From: Paracoccus sp. C2R09
GTDB taxonomy: Bacteria > Pseudomonadota > Alphaproteobacteria > Rhodobacterales > Rhodobacteraceae
Direction: 5' to 3'
Length of the DNA: 64,000 bases
Assembly: GCF_018860625.1 (NCBI RefSeq)
Contig: NZ_JAHKQB010000029.1
Span: 324,073-388,072, forward strand
In this document: positions 8,785 to 19,627 of the stretch, piece after piece
Layout of the letters: each line of letters begins with the position of its first letter
Numbering within the stretch: the stretch's first letter is position 1
Notes under the pieces: model-generated
The model's database searches: none
The model's input: only the letters and a program-made list of their open reading frames with translations
Told to the model about the DNA's origin: nothing
Made by a program: the position numbers and the translations under genes

Positions 8785-9458
8785 GTCAGGCCCAGCTGCG
8801 TCAGGAACGCGTTCATCGTGGGGCCCATCGCCGCACGATTGGCAAAGAGCGTCGCCTGCGACCGCAGGATCGGTTCCTCGTCCAGGATGCGCAGGTTGTT
8901 CGCCCGCAGCGTCGCCCCCGACGAGGTGATGTCCGCGATCGCCTCGGCGGTCTGGTTCGCGACCGTGCCTTCGGTCGCGCCCTGGCTGTCCACCAGCTGG
9001 TAATCCGCGACCTCGTGCTCGGACAGCCATGCCCGCACCAGGCGGTGATACTTGGTGGCGATGCGCAGCCGGAAGCCGTGTTCCTCGCGGAAGTCGCGGG
9101 CGATGGCGGCAAGATCGTCCAGATCGCTGCAGTCGCGCCAGCAGGCGGGCACCGCGATGATCAGGTCCGCATGGCCAAAGCCCATCGGTGCGACCTCGGC
9201 CACCAGATCGCGCCAGCCGGCCAGCTTCTCGCGCACGAGGTCGGTGCCGGTCACGCCCAGCTCGATCCGGCCCGCGGCCAGTTCGCGCGGGATTTCGCCC
9301 GCCGACAGAAGCACCAGCGACACGCCATCCGCGCCCTCGACCCGGCCCGCATATTCGCGGTCGGACCCGCTGCGCGACAGGGTGACGCCGCGATCGGCGA
9401 ACCAGTCGAAGGTCTGTTCCATCAGCCGCCCCTTGGACGGCACGCCAAGGCGGATCAT
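8781..9458 (-). CDS. hisG: ATP phosphoribosyltransferase HisG, short form
   Basis: First enzyme of histidine synthesis, joining ATP and PRPP. At 225 residues this is the short HisG that lacks the C-terminal regulatory domain and works only with HisZ. Visible marks are the N-terminal LGVPSKGRL, GVTGTDLV in the lobe junction, the central RIATKYHRL, and the PRPP loop region DSQGATEGTVANQTAEAI. The start overlaps the hisZ stop by four bases, so HisZ and HisG are coupled, matching their obligatory complex. It ends tail-to-tail in a CTAG shared with the metal transporter. Confidence 0.95.
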   Translation of the reverse strand: MIRLGVPSKGRLMEQTFDWFADRGVTLSRSGSDREYAGRVEGADGVSLVLLSAGEIPRELAAGRIELGVTGTDLVREKLAGWRDLVAEVAPMGFGHADLIIAVPACWRDCSDLDDLAAIARDFREEHGFRLRIATKYHRLVRAWLSEHEVADYQLVDSQGATEGTVANQTAEAIADITSSGATLRANNLRILDEEPILRSQATLFANRAAMGPTMNAFLTQLGLT

Positions 9459-10516
9459 GCTGCGCCCTCCAGTTCGGCAACCAGGCCGGGGCGGATGATG
9501 CCGCCCACCGCCGGGATTTCGCGGCCCTTGCCCAGGACGCGGGTCAGCGCGTCGTATCGTCCACCCGATGCGACGGGCGGCCAGCCCGCACGGTCGGCGG
9601 TGAAGCTGAAGGTGAAGCCGTCGTAATATTCCAGCGTGGTGCGCCCGTGGCTGGCATCGAAGGTGATGCCCGACAGGTCGATCCCGCGATCCGCGATGGC
9701 ACGCAGACGCGCGGTGATGCGGTCCACGGCAGGCGCGATGGCGGGCATGTCCTGCGCCAGTTCATAGAGCATCGGTGCCACTTCGTTCGCGGGGGCCTGC
9801 AGCGCGAACAACCGGTCCAGCCGCTCTGACCAGACCGGGGCCAGCGGGGCCACGGCGGCATCGGATTTCAGGCGGGCCATGCGGCGGATCATCTCATCCT
9901 CGGATCGCAGACCGGCCCAGGGGCTGTCGCTTTCGGGGAAGCTGCGCGGAATGCTGGGTTCCCCGAACGAGGTCAGCAGCCTGCGGAAGCGACCGGGCCG
10001 CCAGATCTGATGCATCAGCGCATCGCGCCGCGTGTCGGGCAGCGGCAGGGCGGCCACGGCATCCAGCAGCAGCCCCATGTCGCCGATCTGCGCGGTCAGC
10101 CCCAGGGGCAACAGCAGGTCGTGGAACAGCGCGAACAGTTCCGCATCGGCATCGGGATCGCGGCTGAACAGTTCGAACCCGGCCTGCAGATATTCGCTGT
10201 CGCGCGGGTTCGCGGGGTGGGTGTCGCCCATGTCCTGCTTGCGGAACACCTCGCCCAGGTAACAGTAGCGGGCGGGTTCCGCACCGTTCTGCATATGCGC
10301 CTGCACGACCGGGACGGTGAAGTCCGGGCGCAGCATCATCTCGCCCCGGATCGGGTCGGCGGTGACATAGGCGCGGGCGCGGATATCCTCGCCATAGAGA
10401 TCCAGCAGGCTTTCGGCGGGCAGCAGCAGGTCGGGCGCGACCTCGACCCCGCCCGCGTCGCGAAAGGCGGCCAGAAGGCGCTGGCCGACGTTCTGCTTGT
10501 CGCGCTTGGGGATCAT
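9455..10516 (-). CDS. hisZ: ATP phosphoribosyltransferase regulatory subunit HisZ
   Basis: HisZ is a catalytically dead paralogue of histidyl-tRNA synthetase that activates short HisG and carries histidine feedback control. The 353 residues keep class II synthetase landmarks: [20 protein letters not shown] (motif 2 region), [10 protein letters not shown], and a degenerate motif 3 region [14 protein letters not shown], but the anticodon-binding domain is missing. The ATG at 10516 overlaps the hisS stop by four bases; a longer in-frame reading would start inside hisS. The order hisS-hisZ-hisG on one strand puts the synthetase and its paralogue in one transcript. Confidence 0.94.
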   Translation of the reverse strand: MIPKRDKQNVGQRLLAAFRDAGGVEVAPDLLLPAESLLDLYGEDIRARAYVTADPIRGEMMLRPDFTVPVVQAHMQNGAEPARYCYLGEVFRKQDMGDTHPANPRDSEYLQAGFELFSRDPDADAELFALFHDLLLPLGLTAQIGDMGLLLDAVAALPLPDTRRDALMHQIWRPGRFRRLLTSFGEPSIPRSFPESDSPWAGLRSEDEMIRRMARLKSDAAVAPLAPVWSERLDRLFALQAPANEVAPMLYELAQDMPAIAPAVDRITARLRAIADRGIDLSGITFDASHGRTTLEYYDGFTFSFTADRAGWPPVASGGRYDALTRVLGKGREIPAVGGIIRPGLVAELEGAA

Positions 10517-11997
10517 GACAGGATCCGCCGCACTTCGGCCACCAGATCGGCGCGGGGCACCTCGGTCTGGGCGGGCTGGGATTTCCATTCGTCCAAGCTG
10601 GCCTCAGCGGCGATCTTGGCGCCCAGCACCAGATCCTTGACCTGCACGACGCCCTGTTCGGCCTCGTTCCCGCCCTGGATGATGGCGACGGGTGCGCCGC
10701 GCTTGTCGGCGTATTTCAGCTGGTTGCCGAAATTCTTGGGGTTGCCCAGATAGACCTCGGCCCGGATGCCCGCAGCCCGCAGTTCCGCGGCCATGGCTTG
10801 GTAATCGGCCATGCGGTCGCGATCCATCACGGTCACGACGACCGGACCCTGGCTGTCGGCACCCGCCAGCCCCTTGGCGCGCAGCGCGGCCAGCAGGCGG
10901 TCCACGCCGATGCTGACGCCGGTCGCGGGGACCTTCTGGCCGGTGAACCGCTCGACCAGGCCGTCATAGCGACCGCCGCCCGCGACGCTGCCGAACTGGC
11001 GCTTGCGGCCCTTCTCGTCCAGGATCTCGAAGGTCAGTTCGGCCTCGAAAACGGGGCCGGTGTAATATCCAAGCCCCCGCACGATCGAGGGGTCGATGAC
11101 GGCGCGATCCTCGGACACGCCCATCGCGGCCAGCATTCCCGCGATCTGCGACAGCTCGTCCACACCCTCGGCGCCGATGGCCGATGCACCGACAGCGGCG
11201 CGCAGGTTCGCCAGCGTGGCCGCGTTGTCGTCACCCTTCGAGGTCAGGAAGGCCAGCACCGGCTGGGCCTGATCGACGGACAGGCCGACGCCGTCGATGA
11301 AGGCGCCGCTGTCATCCTTGCGGCCTTCGGTCAACAGGGCCAGCACTCCGTCGCGGCCCACCTTGTCGAACTTGTCGATCTGGCGCAGCACGTCCTCGGC
11401 CTGGTCGGCACGGACCTCGGCGGCCTCGAGCACGCCGTTCAGGACCTTGCGGTTGTTGATCCGCACGATGTAGTCGCCGCGATCGATCCCCACGCCTTCC
11501 AGCGCATCGGCCAGCATGGCGCAGATCTCGGCATCCGCCGCGACCGAGGCGCTGCCCACCGTATCGGCATCGCATTGATAGAACTGGCGGAAACGCCCCG
11601 GACCGGGTTTCTCGTTGCGCCAGACGGGGCCCATCGCGAAGCGGCGATAGGGGCTGGGCAGATCGTTGCGATACTGCGCAGCCACGCGCGCCAGCGGCGC
11701 CGTCAGGTCATAGCGCAGCGCCAGCCAGTCGCCCGCGGTGCCGCCGCCGGGCACGGCCTCTTCCTGCCAGGCGAAGACGCCGGCATTGGGGCGGTCCACG
11801 TCGGGCAGGAACTTGCCCAGTGCCTCGACCGTCTCGACCGCGCTCGTTTCCAGCGGCTCGAAGCCATGGCGATGATAGATCTCGGCGATGCGGTCCAGCA
11901 TCGACTTGCGTTCCGTCACCTCCGCACCGAAATAGTCGCGGAAGCCCTTTGGCGTCTCTGCCTTGGGGCGGGGCTGTTTCTTCTGGTCTTTTGCCAT
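10513..11997 (-). CDS. hisS: histidyl-tRNA synthetase HisS
   Basis: Charges tRNA-His with histidine in the cytoplasm. The 494 residues show class II synthetase motif 1 ([16 protein letters not shown] region), motif 2 ([21 protein letters not shown]), the histidine-specific [12 protein letters not shown], motif 3 ([12 protein letters not shown] with [10 protein letters not shown]) and a C-terminal anticodon-binding domain ([32 protein letters not shown]). An in-frame reading continues far upstream on this strand because of GC-rich codon bias, but the homologous region starts at MAKDQKKQ, so I use 11997. slyX starts 58 bases away on the opposite strand. Confidence 0.96.
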   Translation of the reverse strand: MAKDQKKQPRPKAETPKGFRDYFGAEVTERKSMLDRIAEIYHRHGFEPLETSAVETVEALGKFLPDVDRPNAGVFAWQEEAVPGGGTAGDWLALRYDLTAPLARVAAQYRNDLPSPYRRFAMGPVWRNEKPGPGRFRQFYQCDADTVGSASVAADAEICAMLADALEGVGIDRGDYIVRINNRKVLNGVLEAAEVRADQAEDVLRQIDKFDKVGRDGVLALLTEGRKDDSGAFIDGVGLSVDQAQPVLAFLTSKGDDNAATLANLRAAVGASAIGAEGVDELSQIAGMLAAMGVSEDRAVIDPSIVRGLGYYTGPVFEAELTFEILDEKGRKRQFGSVAGGGRYDGLVERFTGQKVPATGVSIGVDRLLAALRAKGLAGADSQGPVVVTVMDRDRMADYQAMAAELRAAGIRAEVYLGNPKNFGNQLKYADKRGAPVAIIQGGNEAEQGVVQVKDLVLGAKIAAEASLDEWKSQPAQTEVPRADLVAEVRRILS

Positions 11998-12054
11998 GGT
12001 CTTGTTGCCTTTACGGGGCCAAATCCGATGGACGCCATAACGGAAGGGGACGAC

Positions 12055-12273
12055 ATGGACAAGAACGCAGAGGCACGGATCACCGAGCTTGAGGAAAAGC
12101 TGGCCCATCTGGCCCGCGTGACCGAGGATCTGTCCGAGGTGATCGCGCGGCAGGACCGGGTCATCGACCGGCTGGCGGGCCGGATGCAGATGCTGATGCA
12201 GGCCGAGGCGCAGCGGCAATCCGAATCCGACGGCTCGATCCCGCTGGCCGATCAGCGGCCTCCGCACTGGTAG
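12055..12273 (+). CDS. slyX: SlyX family protein
   Basis: A 72-residue soluble protein with a long N-terminal coiled coil ([22 protein letters not shown] followed by [15 protein letters not shown]) and the conserved C-terminal PPHW, both hallmarks of SlyX. The biochemical role of the family is not established. A GGAAGGGG ribosome site ends six bases before the ATG, which favours this start over an in-frame ATG nine codons upstream. It lies between divergent hisS and co-directional purA, 84 bases before the latter. Confidence 0.88.
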   Translation: MDKNAEARITELEEKLAHLARVTEDLSEVIARQDRVIDRLAGRMQMLMQAEAQRQSESDGSIPLADQRPPHW

Positions 12274-12357
12274 GCGCGTTTTCAGTGCTTTCACAGTCGC
12301 GCATGATGCGCTAGAGCCGGGGCGAAAAGCAGTTTCGGTAAAACGGAAGGATGGCTC

Positions 12358-13650
12358 ATGGCCAATGTCGTGGTTGTCGGCGCCCAGTGGGGCGACGAGG
12401 GGAAGGGCAAGATCGTGGACTGGCTCAGCGAACGCGCTGATGTCATTGCGCGCTTCCAGGGCGGCCACAATGCCGGCCACACCCTCGTCATCGGCGAGAA
12501 GGTGTTCAAGCTGTCGCTGCTGCCCTCGGGGATCGTGCGCGAAGGCAAGCTGGCCGTGATCGGCAACGGCGTCGTGCTGGACCCGTGGGCGCTGTTCTCG
12601 GAAATCGAGAAGCTGACCGGGCAGGGCGTCCAGATCTCGACCGAGAGCCTGATGATCGCGGAGAACACGCCGCTGATCCTGCCGCTGCACCAGGACCTGG
12701 ACAAGCTGCGCGAGGAAGCCGCCGGCAAGGCCAAGATCGGCACCACCGGTCGCGGCATCGGCCCGGCCTACGAGGACAAGGTCGGCCGCCGGTCGATCCG
12801 TGTCGCCGATCTGGGCGACGAGCAGACGCTGGACGACCGTCTGGACCGCCTGCTGGCCCATCACGACGCGCTGCGTCAGGGTCTGGGCGCCGAACCGATC
12901 GACCGGGCCGAGCTGAAGGCCAGGCTGCAGGAGATCGCGCCCAAGCTGCTGCCCTATGCCCGCCCCGTCTGGAAGGTGATGGCCGAGGCCCGCAAGTCCG
13001 GCAAGCGCATCCTGTTCGAAGGCGCGCAGGGCAGCCTGCTGGATGTCGATTTCGGCACCTATCCCTATGTCACCTCCTCGACCACGATGTCGGGGGCGGC
13101 GGCGTCGGGCACCGGCATGGGGCCGGGTGCGATCGACTTCGTGCTGGGCATCGTCAAGGCATACACCACCCGCGTGGGCGAAGGCCCGTTCCCGACCGAG
13201 CTGAACGACGATGACGGACAGCGGCTGGGCGAACGCGGCCATGAATTCGGCACCGTGACGGGCCGCAAGCGTCGCTGCGGCTGGTTCGATGCGGTCCTGG
13301 TCCGCCAGACCTGCGCCATCAGCGGCGTGAACGGCATCGCGCTGACCAAGCTGGACGTGCTGGACGGGTTCGAGAAGCTGAAGATCTGCACGGGCTACGA
13401 GATCGACGGCGTCGAATACGACTATCTTCCGACCGCCGCCGCGCAGCAGGCCCGCGTCACCCCCATCTACGAAGAGATGGACGGCTGGCAGGAATCGACC
13501 GCCGGTGCCCGCAGCTGGGCCGATCTGCCCGCCGCCGCGATCAAGTATGTCCGCCGCGTCGAGGAACTGATCCAGTGCCCGGTCGCGCTGCTTTCCACCA
13601 GCCCCGAGCGTGACGACACCATCCTGGTGACCGATCCCTTCGCGGATTGA
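12358..13650 (+). CDS. purA: adenylosuccinate synthetase PurA
   Basis: Joins IMP and aspartate with GTP hydrolysis to form adenylosuccinate, the committed step to AMP. The 430 residues begin with the P-loop-like [12 protein letters not shown], followed by [41 protein letters not shown], the RKRRCGWFD segment and the closing guanine site [14 protein letters not shown]. Length is normal for the family. A GGAAGG site lies eight bases before the ATG. DUF2842 and thiamine pyrophosphokinase genes follow in the same direction after 16 bases, so a common transcript is likely. Confidence 0.97.
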   Translation: MANVVVVGAQWGDEGKGKIVDWLSERADVIARFQGGHNAGHTLVIGEKVFKLSLLPSGIVREGKLAVIGNGVVLDPWALFSEIEKLTGQGVQISTESLMIAENTPLILPLHQDLDKLREEAAGKAKIGTTGRGIGPAYEDKVGRRSIRVADLGDEQTLDDRLDRLLAHHDALRQGLGAEPIDRAELKARLQEIAPKLLPYARPVWKVMAEARKSGKRILFEGAQGSLLDVDFGTYPYVTSSTTMSGAAASGTGMGPGAIDFVLGIVKAYTTRVGEGPFPTELNDDDGQRLGERGHEFGTVTGRKRRCGWFDAVLVRQTCAISGVNGIALTKLDVLDGFEKLKICTGYEIDGVEYDYLPTAAAQQARVTPIYEEMDGWQESTAGARSWADLPAAAIKYVRRVEELIQCPVALLSTSPERDDTILVTDPFAD

Positions 13651-13666
13651 TCGGAAAGGGACCGCC

Positions 13667-13876
13667 ATGAAGCTGCAGACACGCAAGAGGCTCTCGATCC
13701 TGGTGCTGGTCGTGGTGATGCCGATCTACGTGGTCGTGGCGGTCACTTTGATGAACTGGCTCGACGCCCGCTTCGGGCGTCAGCCGATCCTGGTCGAGGT
13801 CGGGATCTACATCCTGCTGGGCGTCCTCTGGGCATTCCCGTTCCGGCGCATCTTCAACGGCGTCGGGCGCGAATGA
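13667..13876 (+). CDS. DUF2842 small membrane protein
   Basis: A 69-residue protein with a short basic N terminus ([13 protein letters not shown]) and two membrane-spanning stretches (about 9-29 and 45-60), ending in [13 protein letters not shown]. This size and the WAFPFRRI ending match the DUF2842 family, which is confined mainly to Alphaproteobacteria and has no known function. GGAAAGGGA precedes the ATG. Its stop overlaps the next start by four bases (ATGA). Confidence 0.8.
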   Translation: MKLQTRKRLSILVLVVVMPIYVVVAVTLMNWLDARFGRQPILVEVGIYILLGVLWAFPFRRIFNGVGRE

Positions 13877-14511
13877 TCGCCCATCCGAAGGGCATCACCG
13901 TCATCGGCGGCGGTGCCGTGGATGACGCCGATCTGACGCAGGCCCTGGCGGTGGCGCCCTTGCTGGTCGCGGCCGATGGCGGGGCCGACAGTGCGCTGCG
14001 CCTTGGGCGGATACCCGATCACGTCATCGGCGATCTGGACAGCCTTGGCGACCATGCCCGTGCCCGGATCGCACCCGATCGCATCCATCACATCGCCGAA
14101 CAGGACAGCACCGATTTCACCAAGTGCCTGCGCCGCAGCCATGCGCCGCTGATCATGGCGGTGGGGTTCGCCGGGTTGCGGCTGGATCACAACCTGGCCG
14201 CGCTGACCGCGATGGTCGCGCCCGGCGCCCCGCGGGTGGTCATGCTGGCCCCCGAGGATGTCGTGCTGGCCGCGCCCGCGCGTCTGCGCCTGGATATCGC
14301 TGCGGGCACCCGCGTTTCGCTGTTCCCGATGGGGCCGGCACGGGGGCGCGGCACGGGCCTCGAATGGCCCATCGACGGGCTGGAATTCGCGCCCGCCCTG
14401 CGGGTCGGCACGTCGAATCGCGCGACGGGCCCCGTGACGCTGGAAATCGAGGGCCCGATGCTGGTCATGCTGCCGCGCGACTGCCTGGGACAGGTGCTGG
14501 CGGCGCTTTGA
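13873..14511 (+). CDS. thiamine pyrophosphokinase
   Basis: Transfers pyrophosphate from ATP to thiamine, giving the cofactor thiamine diphosphate. The 212 residues show the family landmarks: [21 protein letters not shown] (nucleotide and metal-binding region), GDLDSLG, the [11 protein letters not shown] motif, and [14 protein letters not shown] with the thiamine-contacting residues. The C-terminal part is a beta-rich thiamine-binding domain ending in [14 protein letters not shown]. The start overlaps the DUF2842 stop. This is the only thiamine gene in the window, so it probably serves salvage or the final activation step. Confidence 0.88.
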   Translation: MIAHPKGITVIGGGAVDDADLTQALAVAPLLVAADGGADSALRLGRIPDHVIGDLDSLGDHARARIAPDRIHHIAEQDSTDFTKCLRRSHAPLIMAVGFAGLRLDHNLAALTAMVAPGAPRVVMLAPEDVVLAAPARLRLDIAAGTRVSLFPMGPARGRGTGLEWPIDGLEFAPALRVGTSNRATGPVTLEIEGPMLVMLPRDCLGQVLAAL

Positions 14512-14576
14512 CGCCGGGGCGGTTGTCGTTGCCCGCCTCATGGCTTATCTCGTGGGGCGAACACGGAGAACGCCAC

Positions 14577-15707
14577 ATGTCGCTGAACCCGATCCGCCCC
14601 TGGCGGAACATCGAACGCCGCAAATCTCGCCAGATCATGGTCGGCAATGTCCCCGTCGGGGGCGACGCGCCGATCAGCGTCCAGACGATGACCAATACCG
14701 ACGGGCGCGATGTGCGTGCCACGCTGGATCAGGTGATCCGGGCCGCCGATGCGGGCGCGGATATCGTGCGCATCTCGGCCCCCGATCAGGACACGACGCG
14801 GGCCCTGAAGGAAATCTGCCGCGAGAGCCCGGTGCCGATCGTGGCCGACATCCATTTCCACTACAAGCGCGCCATCGAGGCCGCCGAGGCCGGCGCCGCT
14901 TGCCTGCGCATCAATCCCGGCAATATCGGCAGCCCGGATCGCGTGAAGGAGGTCATCAGGGCCGCGCGCGACCACGGCTGCTCGATCCGGATCGGGGTGA
15001 ATGCCGGCAGCCTGGAACGCCACCTGCTGGAAAAATACGGCGAACCCTGTCCCGACGCGATGGTCGAAAGCGGGCTGGACCACATCAAGATCCTCGAGGA
15101 CAACGACTTTCACGAATTCAAGATCAGCGTGAAGGCGAGCGACGTCTTCCTGGCCGCTGCCGCCTATCAGCAGCTGGCCGATGCGACGGACAAGCCGATC
15201 CACCTTGGCATCACCGAGGCCGGCGGCTTTGTCGGCGGCACGGTGAAATCGGCGGTGGGTCTGGGCAACCTTCTGTGGATGGGGATCGGCGACACGATCC
15301 GCGTCAGCCTCTCGGCCGATCCGGTCGAGGAGGTGAAGGTCGGGTTCGAGATCCTGAAATCCCTCGGGCTGCGCACGCGCGGCGTGCAGATCATTTCTTG
15401 CCCGTCCTGCGCACGGCAGGGTTTCGACGTCATCAAGACGGTCGAGACGCTGGAACAGCGGCTGGAACACATCAAGACGCCGATGTCGCTGTCGATCATC
15501 GGCTGCGTCGTGAACGGCCCCGGCGAGGCGCTGATGACCGATCTGGGCTTTACCGGCGGCGGCGCGGGCAGCGGCATGGTCTATATGGCCGGCAAGCAGA
15601 GCCACAAGCTGTCGAACGAACAGATGGTCGATCATATCGTCGAACTGGTCGAGGAACGCGCCGCCAAGCTGGAGGCCGAAAAGGCCGAGGCAGAGGCCAC
15701 GGCCTGA
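14577..15707 (+). CDS. ispG: 4-hydroxy-3-methylbut-2-enyl diphosphate synthase IspG
   Basis: IspG (GcpE) reduces methylerythritol cyclodiphosphate to HMBPP in the MEP pathway with a [4Fe-4S] cluster. The 376 residues run from [16 protein letters not shown] through [39 protein letters not shown], the cluster cysteines in [12 protein letters not shown] and [13 protein letters not shown]. The first ATG with family similarity is at 14577; longer in-frame readings run into the preceding gene. Presence of ispG shows that isoprenoid precursors come from the MEP route, which matters for the carotenoid genes 33 kb away. The C terminus is lysine/glutamate/alanine-rich. Confidence 0.96.
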   Translation: MSLNPIRPWRNIERRKSRQIMVGNVPVGGDAPISVQTMTNTDGRDVRATLDQVIRAADAGADIVRISAPDQDTTRALKEICRESPVPIVADIHFHYKRAIEAAEAGAACLRINPGNIGSPDRVKEVIRAARDHGCSIRIGVNAGSLERHLLEKYGEPCPDAMVESGLDHIKILEDNDFHEFKISVKASDVFLAAAAYQQLADATDKPIHLGITEAGGFVGGTVKSAVGLGNLLWMGIGDTIRVSLSADPVEEVKVGFEILKSLGLRTRGVQIISCPSCARQGFDVIKTVETLEQRLEHIKTPMSLSIIGCVVNGPGEALMTDLGFTGGGAGSGMVYMAGKQSHKLSNEQMVDHIVELVEERAAKLEAEKAEAEATA

Positions 15708-15723
15708 ACGCGGATCGGTGACG

Positions 15724-15757
15724 GTGCTGCCACGTGGAATTGTCCATGCGGCAGCAC
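15724..15757 (+). terminator. weak hairpin after ispG
   Basis: Eight perfect pairs (GTGCTGCC / GGCAGCAC) with an 18-base loop start 17 bases after the ispG stop. No T-run follows. The rest of the interval to the moaA stop shows no further gene. Confidence 0.3.
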
Positions 15758-15886
15758 GCCCCCGAAGATGACGCCCTGCGGCGGCCTGTGCCATGGACCA
15801 TTCCCGACTGCGGTGCCGGGGCGAAAAATGCGGTCAGGGCGACCGCTGCCTGAAGGGCAGTCGATCATCGCGCGTGGAATGGCGGC

Positions 15887-16903
15887 CTAGCCGCCCGTAT
15901 GGCTCATGTGCCGCGTCATCTGCCCGCCGACGGATTGGCGGGAATAGTCGAAATCATGGCCCTTGGGTTTGCGGGCGATGGCCGCGCGGATCGCCTCGCG
16001 CAGGGGGGCATCGTCGCCATGGGCGCGCAGCGGTGCGCGCAGATCGGCGCGATCCTCCTGGCCCAAGCACATGAACAGCTCTCCGGTGCAGGTCAGCCGG
16101 ACGCGGTTGCAGCTTTCGCAGAAATTATGCGTCAGGGGCGTGATGAAGCCGATCTTCTGGCCCGTCTCCTCCAGCCGGACATAGCGGGCGGGGCCGCCGG
16201 TGCGTTCGGGCAGCTCCGTCAGGGTGTAACGCTCGGCCAGGCGGGCGCGCAGGTCCGATAGCGGCCAATACTGGTCCAGCCGATCCTCGCCGCCCAGATC
16301 GCCCATGGGCATCACCTCGATGAAGGTCAGGTCGTGGCCTTCTTCGGCGCACCAGCGGGTGATGTCGAACAGCTCGTCCTCGTTCACGCCCTTCAGCGCC
16401 ACGACGTTCAGCTTGACCCGCAGGCCTGCATCCTTGGCGGCACGGATGCCGTCCAGAACCTGGGGCAGGCGGCCCCAACGGGTGATCTGCGCGAACTTGC
16501 CCTCGTCCAAGGTGTCCAGCGACACGTTGACGCGGCGGACACCGCAATCGAACAATTCCTGCGCGAAGCGGCCCAGCTGGCTGCCATTCGTGGTCAGCGT
16601 CAGTTCTTCCAGGCCGTTGCCCAGATGGCGCGACATGTTGCGGAAGAAGCCCATGATGCCGCGCCGCACCAGCGGTTCGCCGCCGGTGATGCGCAGCTTC
16701 TGGACGCCCATGCCGACAAAGGCCGAACACAGGCGGTCCAGTTCCTCCAGCGTCAGCAGCTCGGCCTTGGGCAGGAACTGCATATGCTCGGCCATGCAAT
16801 AGACGCAGCGGAAATCGCAGCGGTCGGTGACCGACACCCGAAGATAGGAGATCGGGCGGGCGAAGGGATCGATCAGCGGGGCTGGATGCGGCATCTGGCT
16901 CAT
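15887..16903 (-). CDS. moaA: GTP 3',8-cyclase MoaA
   Basis: A radical SAM enzyme that starts molybdenum cofactor synthesis by rearranging GTP; MoaC then makes cyclic pyranopterin. The 338 residues carry the N-terminal cluster motif CDFRCVYC (Cys29, Cys33, Cys36), the SAM-binding [10 protein letters not shown], the C-terminal cluster cysteines in [12 protein letters not shown] plus GELFMCLG, and end with the di-glycine typical of MoaA. The start is uncertain: ATGs at 16903, 16921 and 16894 lack a good ribosome site. moaC and moeA lie 17 kb away on the same strand. Confidence 0.94.
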   Translation of the reverse strand: MSQMPHPAPLIDPFARPISYLRVSVTDRCDFRCVYCMAEHMQFLPKAELLTLEELDRLCSAFVGMGVQKLRITGGEPLVRRGIMGFFRNMSRHLGNGLEELTLTTNGSQLGRFAQELFDCGVRRVNVSLDTLDEGKFAQITRWGRLPQVLDGIRAAKDAGLRVKLNVVALKGVNEDELFDITRWCAEEGHDLTFIEVMPMGDLGGEDRLDQYWPLSDLRARLAERYTLTELPERTGGPARYVRLEETGQKIGFITPLTHNFCESCNRVRLTCTGELFMCLGQEDRADLRAPLRAHGDDAPLREAIRAAIARKPKGHDFDYSRQSVGGQMTRHMSHTGG

Positions 16904-17020
16904 GCGGTGCAATCTAGGCATGCGACGCGCCGCTCACAAGCGCGGGCGTGATGTCGGGGGTGGTGGACCTTTGGCAATGGCCCGTGCAATCTGTCGCCCA
17001 AGCCTGATGAGGAGAGCCCA

Positions 17021-17524
17021 ATGCGTATCAGCACCCTTGCGACAGTAGCGGGAATCGGCGTGGCGCTGGCCGGTTGCACGCAGATGACGGGCAGCGGGAC
17101 CACCACGGCCAAGCCCGAGACCACACCGGCCACCGCCGAACAGGTATCCGCCGCGACCGCGATCACCCGTGCGCCCGCACCCCGTCCTGCCGCCCGCGCG
17201 ACCGTCGCGCAGCTGGACACCACGACGCCCGAACAGCGTGCCGCGGCCGCCGAAGTGCCGACCGACGCGGCCGAGCAGAAGCTGGGCACCACGGTCGGGT
17301 CGCTCGGCAATCCGACCGAGGGCGGGTTGTGGATGAAGACGCCGCTGGTCAAGTCGCGCATGCCCGGCCGGATCGTGCATCCCGCCAGCGGCAAATCCGC
17401 CAAGGTCGAACTGATCCCCCTGACGGGCGGCGGCAGCGGCAGCCAGGTTTCCCTGTCCGCGCTGCAGCTGCTGGGCGTGTCGCTGACGGATCTGCCGACG
17501 CTCGAGGTCTATTCGGGGTCCTGA
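17021..17524 (+). CDS. predicted lipoprotein, unknown function
   Basis: A 167-residue protein opening MRISTLATVAGIGVALAGC, a signal peptide with LAGC lipobox. The next 75 residues are Thr/Ala/Pro-rich and low in complexity, looking like a tether; a compact C-terminal part (GSLGNPTEGGLWMKTPLVK onward) follows. GAGGAG lies just before the ATG, giving a confident start. Similar Rhodobacterales proteins are sometimes labelled D-galactarate dehydratase, but nothing here resembles such an enzyme and I would not use that name. Its 3' end overlaps the convergent DNA-repair gene by 16 bases. Confidence 0.75.
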   Translation: MRISTLATVAGIGVALAGCTQMTGSGTTTAKPETTPATAEQVSAATAITRAPAPRPAARATVAQLDTTTPEQRAAAAEVPTDAAEQKLGTTVGSLGNPTEGGLWMKTPLVKSRMPGRIVHPASGKSAKVELIPLTGGGSGSQVSLSALQLLGVSLTDLPTLEVYSGS

Positions 17525-18177
17525 TCGGGCCGGTCGTCCTCGGCGACCTGATCGACGACCTTCTCGGCGGGCGCCCATGCCGCGGCCCGTTCGGGGTCGT
17601 GGCGGGCAAGGTCGGACAGCCATGCGGCCACGGCCTGACGCACCGCGCCATTGCCGTCGTGATGCAGATGCGATGCCCATTCCAGCGCCCGGTCCCGGAT
17701 CGGCAGATCCGCGGGCTTGGGGTGGTTCATCTTGGCCCAGGCATTGGTGATCGTCATCAGCAACCGCCGCTGCAGCGGGTTCTTCGCCTCGGCAAAGCCC
17801 TCCAGATCGGCCAGCCGCTCGGGGTCCGATGCCAACCTGCGCTGACCTGCGGCGGCCACCGCGTCGGCGATGTCCAGCGCGTCGATCGCGGGGGCCCATT
17901 CCAGGATCGTGGCCCATGCATCCGCATCGGGCCGCATCCGCGCCTGCAGCAGCAGCTTGGCCGCGGCGATGCGGGCCTCGTGGATGTCGGCCTCCCACAG
18001 GTCGCGGGCCAGTGCCACGCGTTCGTCCGGGGTCATGGCGGCGCGCCAGCCTGCGACCAGCGGCTCCAGTTCGGCGGGCGCGATGCCAAGCGTCTCGCGG
18101 TCGCGCTTGTGCCGCGCGGCCATTTTCGCGGCGCGCTCGGGGTTGGCCAGTGCGCGCAGCTGTTCGATTTCCTGCAT
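17509..18177 (-). CDS. DNA alkylation repair protein, AlkD-like HEAT-repeat family
   Basis: A 222-residue, almost entirely helical protein. The N-terminal block (IEQLRALANPERAAKMAARHKR), the WEADIHEARIAAAKLLL repeat and WAPAIDALDIADAVAAAG match the HEAT-like AlkD family, whose best-studied members remove positively charged alkylated bases (3-methyladenine, 7-methylguanine) without base flipping. The helix pattern is clear but the catalytic Asp/Trp pair cannot be located without an alignment, so glycosylase activity is an inference. It has no co-directional partner: aroA diverges and the lipoprotein gene converges, overlapping it by 16 bases. Confidence 0.8.
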   Translation of the reverse strand: MQEIEQLRALANPERAAKMAARHKRDRETLGIAPAELEPLVAGWRAAMTPDERVALARDLWEADIHEARIAAAKLLLQARMRPDADAWATILEWAPAIDALDIADAVAAAGQRRLASDPERLADLEGFAEAKNPLQRRLLMTITNAWAKMNHPKPADLPIRDRALEWASHLHHDGNGAVRQAVAAWLSDLARHDPERAAAWAPAEKVVDQVAEDDRPDQDPE

Positions 18178-18292
18178 CTTGCGGTCCTTTCCGTTTCGGC
18201 CCTTCTAGAAATCCCCGGGCGCGGCGGCAAGAAGATGGTGGCAGTGCCCTGCGCCCCACGATAGAACCTTCGCGAAATCACGAGGTAGACCC

Positions 18293-19624
18293 ATGTCCCA
18301 TTCCGCCGAACCCCGTCCGATGACCTCTGGCAAATGCGGCCCGCTGTCGGGCGAGGCGCTGGTGCCGGGCGACAAGTCGATCAGCCACCGCGCGCTGATC
18401 CTGGGCGCGATGTCGGTGGGGCAGACGCGCATCACGGGCCTGCTGGAAGGTCAGGACGTGCTGGACACCGCCAAGGCGATGGAGGCGTTCGGCGCGACCG
18501 TCACGCGCCACGGACCCGGCAGCTGGACGGTGGACGGCGTGGGCGTGGGCGGCTTCGCCTCGCCCGAGGGGGTGATCGACTGCGGCAACAGCGGCACGGG
18601 CGTGCGCCTCATCATGGGTGCTGTCGCCACGACGCCGATCACCGCGACCTTCACGGGCGATGCCAGCCTGTCGCGCCGCCCGATGGCGCGCGTGACCGAC
18701 CCGATCGCGGAATTCGGCGCGCGCATCACCGCCCGCGAAGGCGGCCGCCTGCCCATCACCATCGAGGGGGCTGCCGATCCGGTTCCCGTCACCTATCGCA
18801 CACCGGTCGCCAGTGCGCAGATCAAGTCCGCGATCCTGCTGGCCGGGCTGAACGTCCCCGGCGAAACCGTCGTGATCGAGGCCGAACCCACCCGGGACCA
18901 TTCCGAACGCATGCTGGCGGGCTTCGGCGCAGACATCCGCGCCGAGACGACGGCGGACGGCCATGTCATCACCTTGCAGGGCCGCCCCGAGCTGCGCGCA
19001 CAGGACGTCGCGGTCCCCCGCGATCCCTCCAGCGCGGCATTCCCGGTGGCGGCTGCCCTGATCGTGCCGGGATCCGAGATCCGCGTGCCGGGCGTCAGCC
19101 GCAACCCGACGCGCGACGGCCTCTATGTCACCCTGCTGGAGATGGGCGCCGACATCACCTTCGAAAACCCGCGCGAGGAAGGCGGAGAGCCGGTCGCCGA
19201 TCTTCTGGTCCGCCATGCGCCGCTGAAGGGTGTCACCGTTCCGGCCGAACGGGCATCCAGCATGATCGACGAATTCCCGATCCTGTCGGTGATCGCATCC
19301 TATGCCGAAGGGACGACCGTGATGAACGGCGTGGCCGAGCTGCGCGTGAAGGAAAGCGACCGGATCGACGCGATGGCCCGCGGCCTCGAGGCGAACGGCG
19401 TCAAGGTCGAGGAGACGAAGGACAGCATGACCGTCCACGGCACCGGCAGCGTTCCGGGCGGGGCGCAGGCGGTGACCCATCTGGACCACCGCATCGCGAT
19501 GTCCTTCATGGTTCTGGGCCTGAATGCCGAAAACGCCGTCGGTATCGACGATGCCGGTCCGATCATGACCTCGTTCCCCGATTTCGTGCCGCTGATGGAA
19601 CGCCTGGGCGCAAGTTTCGGGTAA
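18293..19624 (+). CDS. aroA: 3-phosphoshikimate 1-carboxyvinyltransferase AroA, class II
   Basis: EPSP synthase, sixth step of the shikimate pathway, joining shikimate 3-phosphate and PEP. The 443 residues contain all four class II signatures: GDKS at 26-29, SAQIK at 174-178, RDHSE at 201-205 and NPTR at 271-274, and overall it resembles the Agrobacterium CP4 enzyme. At the position of CP4 Ala100, however, it has Gly (Gly101 in GNSGTGVRL), the residue of glyphosate-sensitive enzymes. The gene ends at an intrinsic terminator. The tryptophan genes that use its product's descendants lie 15 kb downstream. Confidence 0.96.
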   Translation: MSHSAEPRPMTSGKCGPLSGEALVPGDKSISHRALILGAMSVGQTRITGLLEGQDVLDTAKAMEAFGATVTRHGPGSWTVDGVGVGGFASPEGVIDCGNSGTGVRLIMGAVATTPITATFTGDASLSRRPMARVTDPIAEFGARITAREGGRLPITIEGAADPVPVTYRTPVASAQIKSAILLAGLNVPGETVVIEAEPTRDHSERMLAGFGADIRAETTADGHVITLQGRPELRAQDVAVPRDPSSAAFPVAAALIVPGSEIRVPGVSRNPTRDGLYVTLLEMGADITFENPREEGGEPVADLLVRHAPLKGVTVPAERASSMIDEFPILSVIASYAEGTTVMNGVAELRVKESDRIDAMARGLEANGVKVEETKDSMTVHGTGSVPGGAQAVTHLDHRIAMSFMVLGLNAENAVGIDDAGPIMTSFPDFVPLMERLGASFG

Positions 19625-19627
19625 GGG

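Noticed and set aside
10513..13686. A 1057-codon minus-strand frame covering hisS and continuing under slyX and purA
   Set aside because: Only the first 494 residues from 11997 downward match histidyl-tRNA synthetase; the rest is antisense to slyX and purA and shows no family features. It is an effect of high GC content.
17021..17524. D-galactarate dehydratase, a label seen on similar lipoproteins
   Set aside because: The protein has a lipobox and a low-complexity Thr/Ala/Pro chain with no dehydratase fold or catalytic residues; length is far too short.
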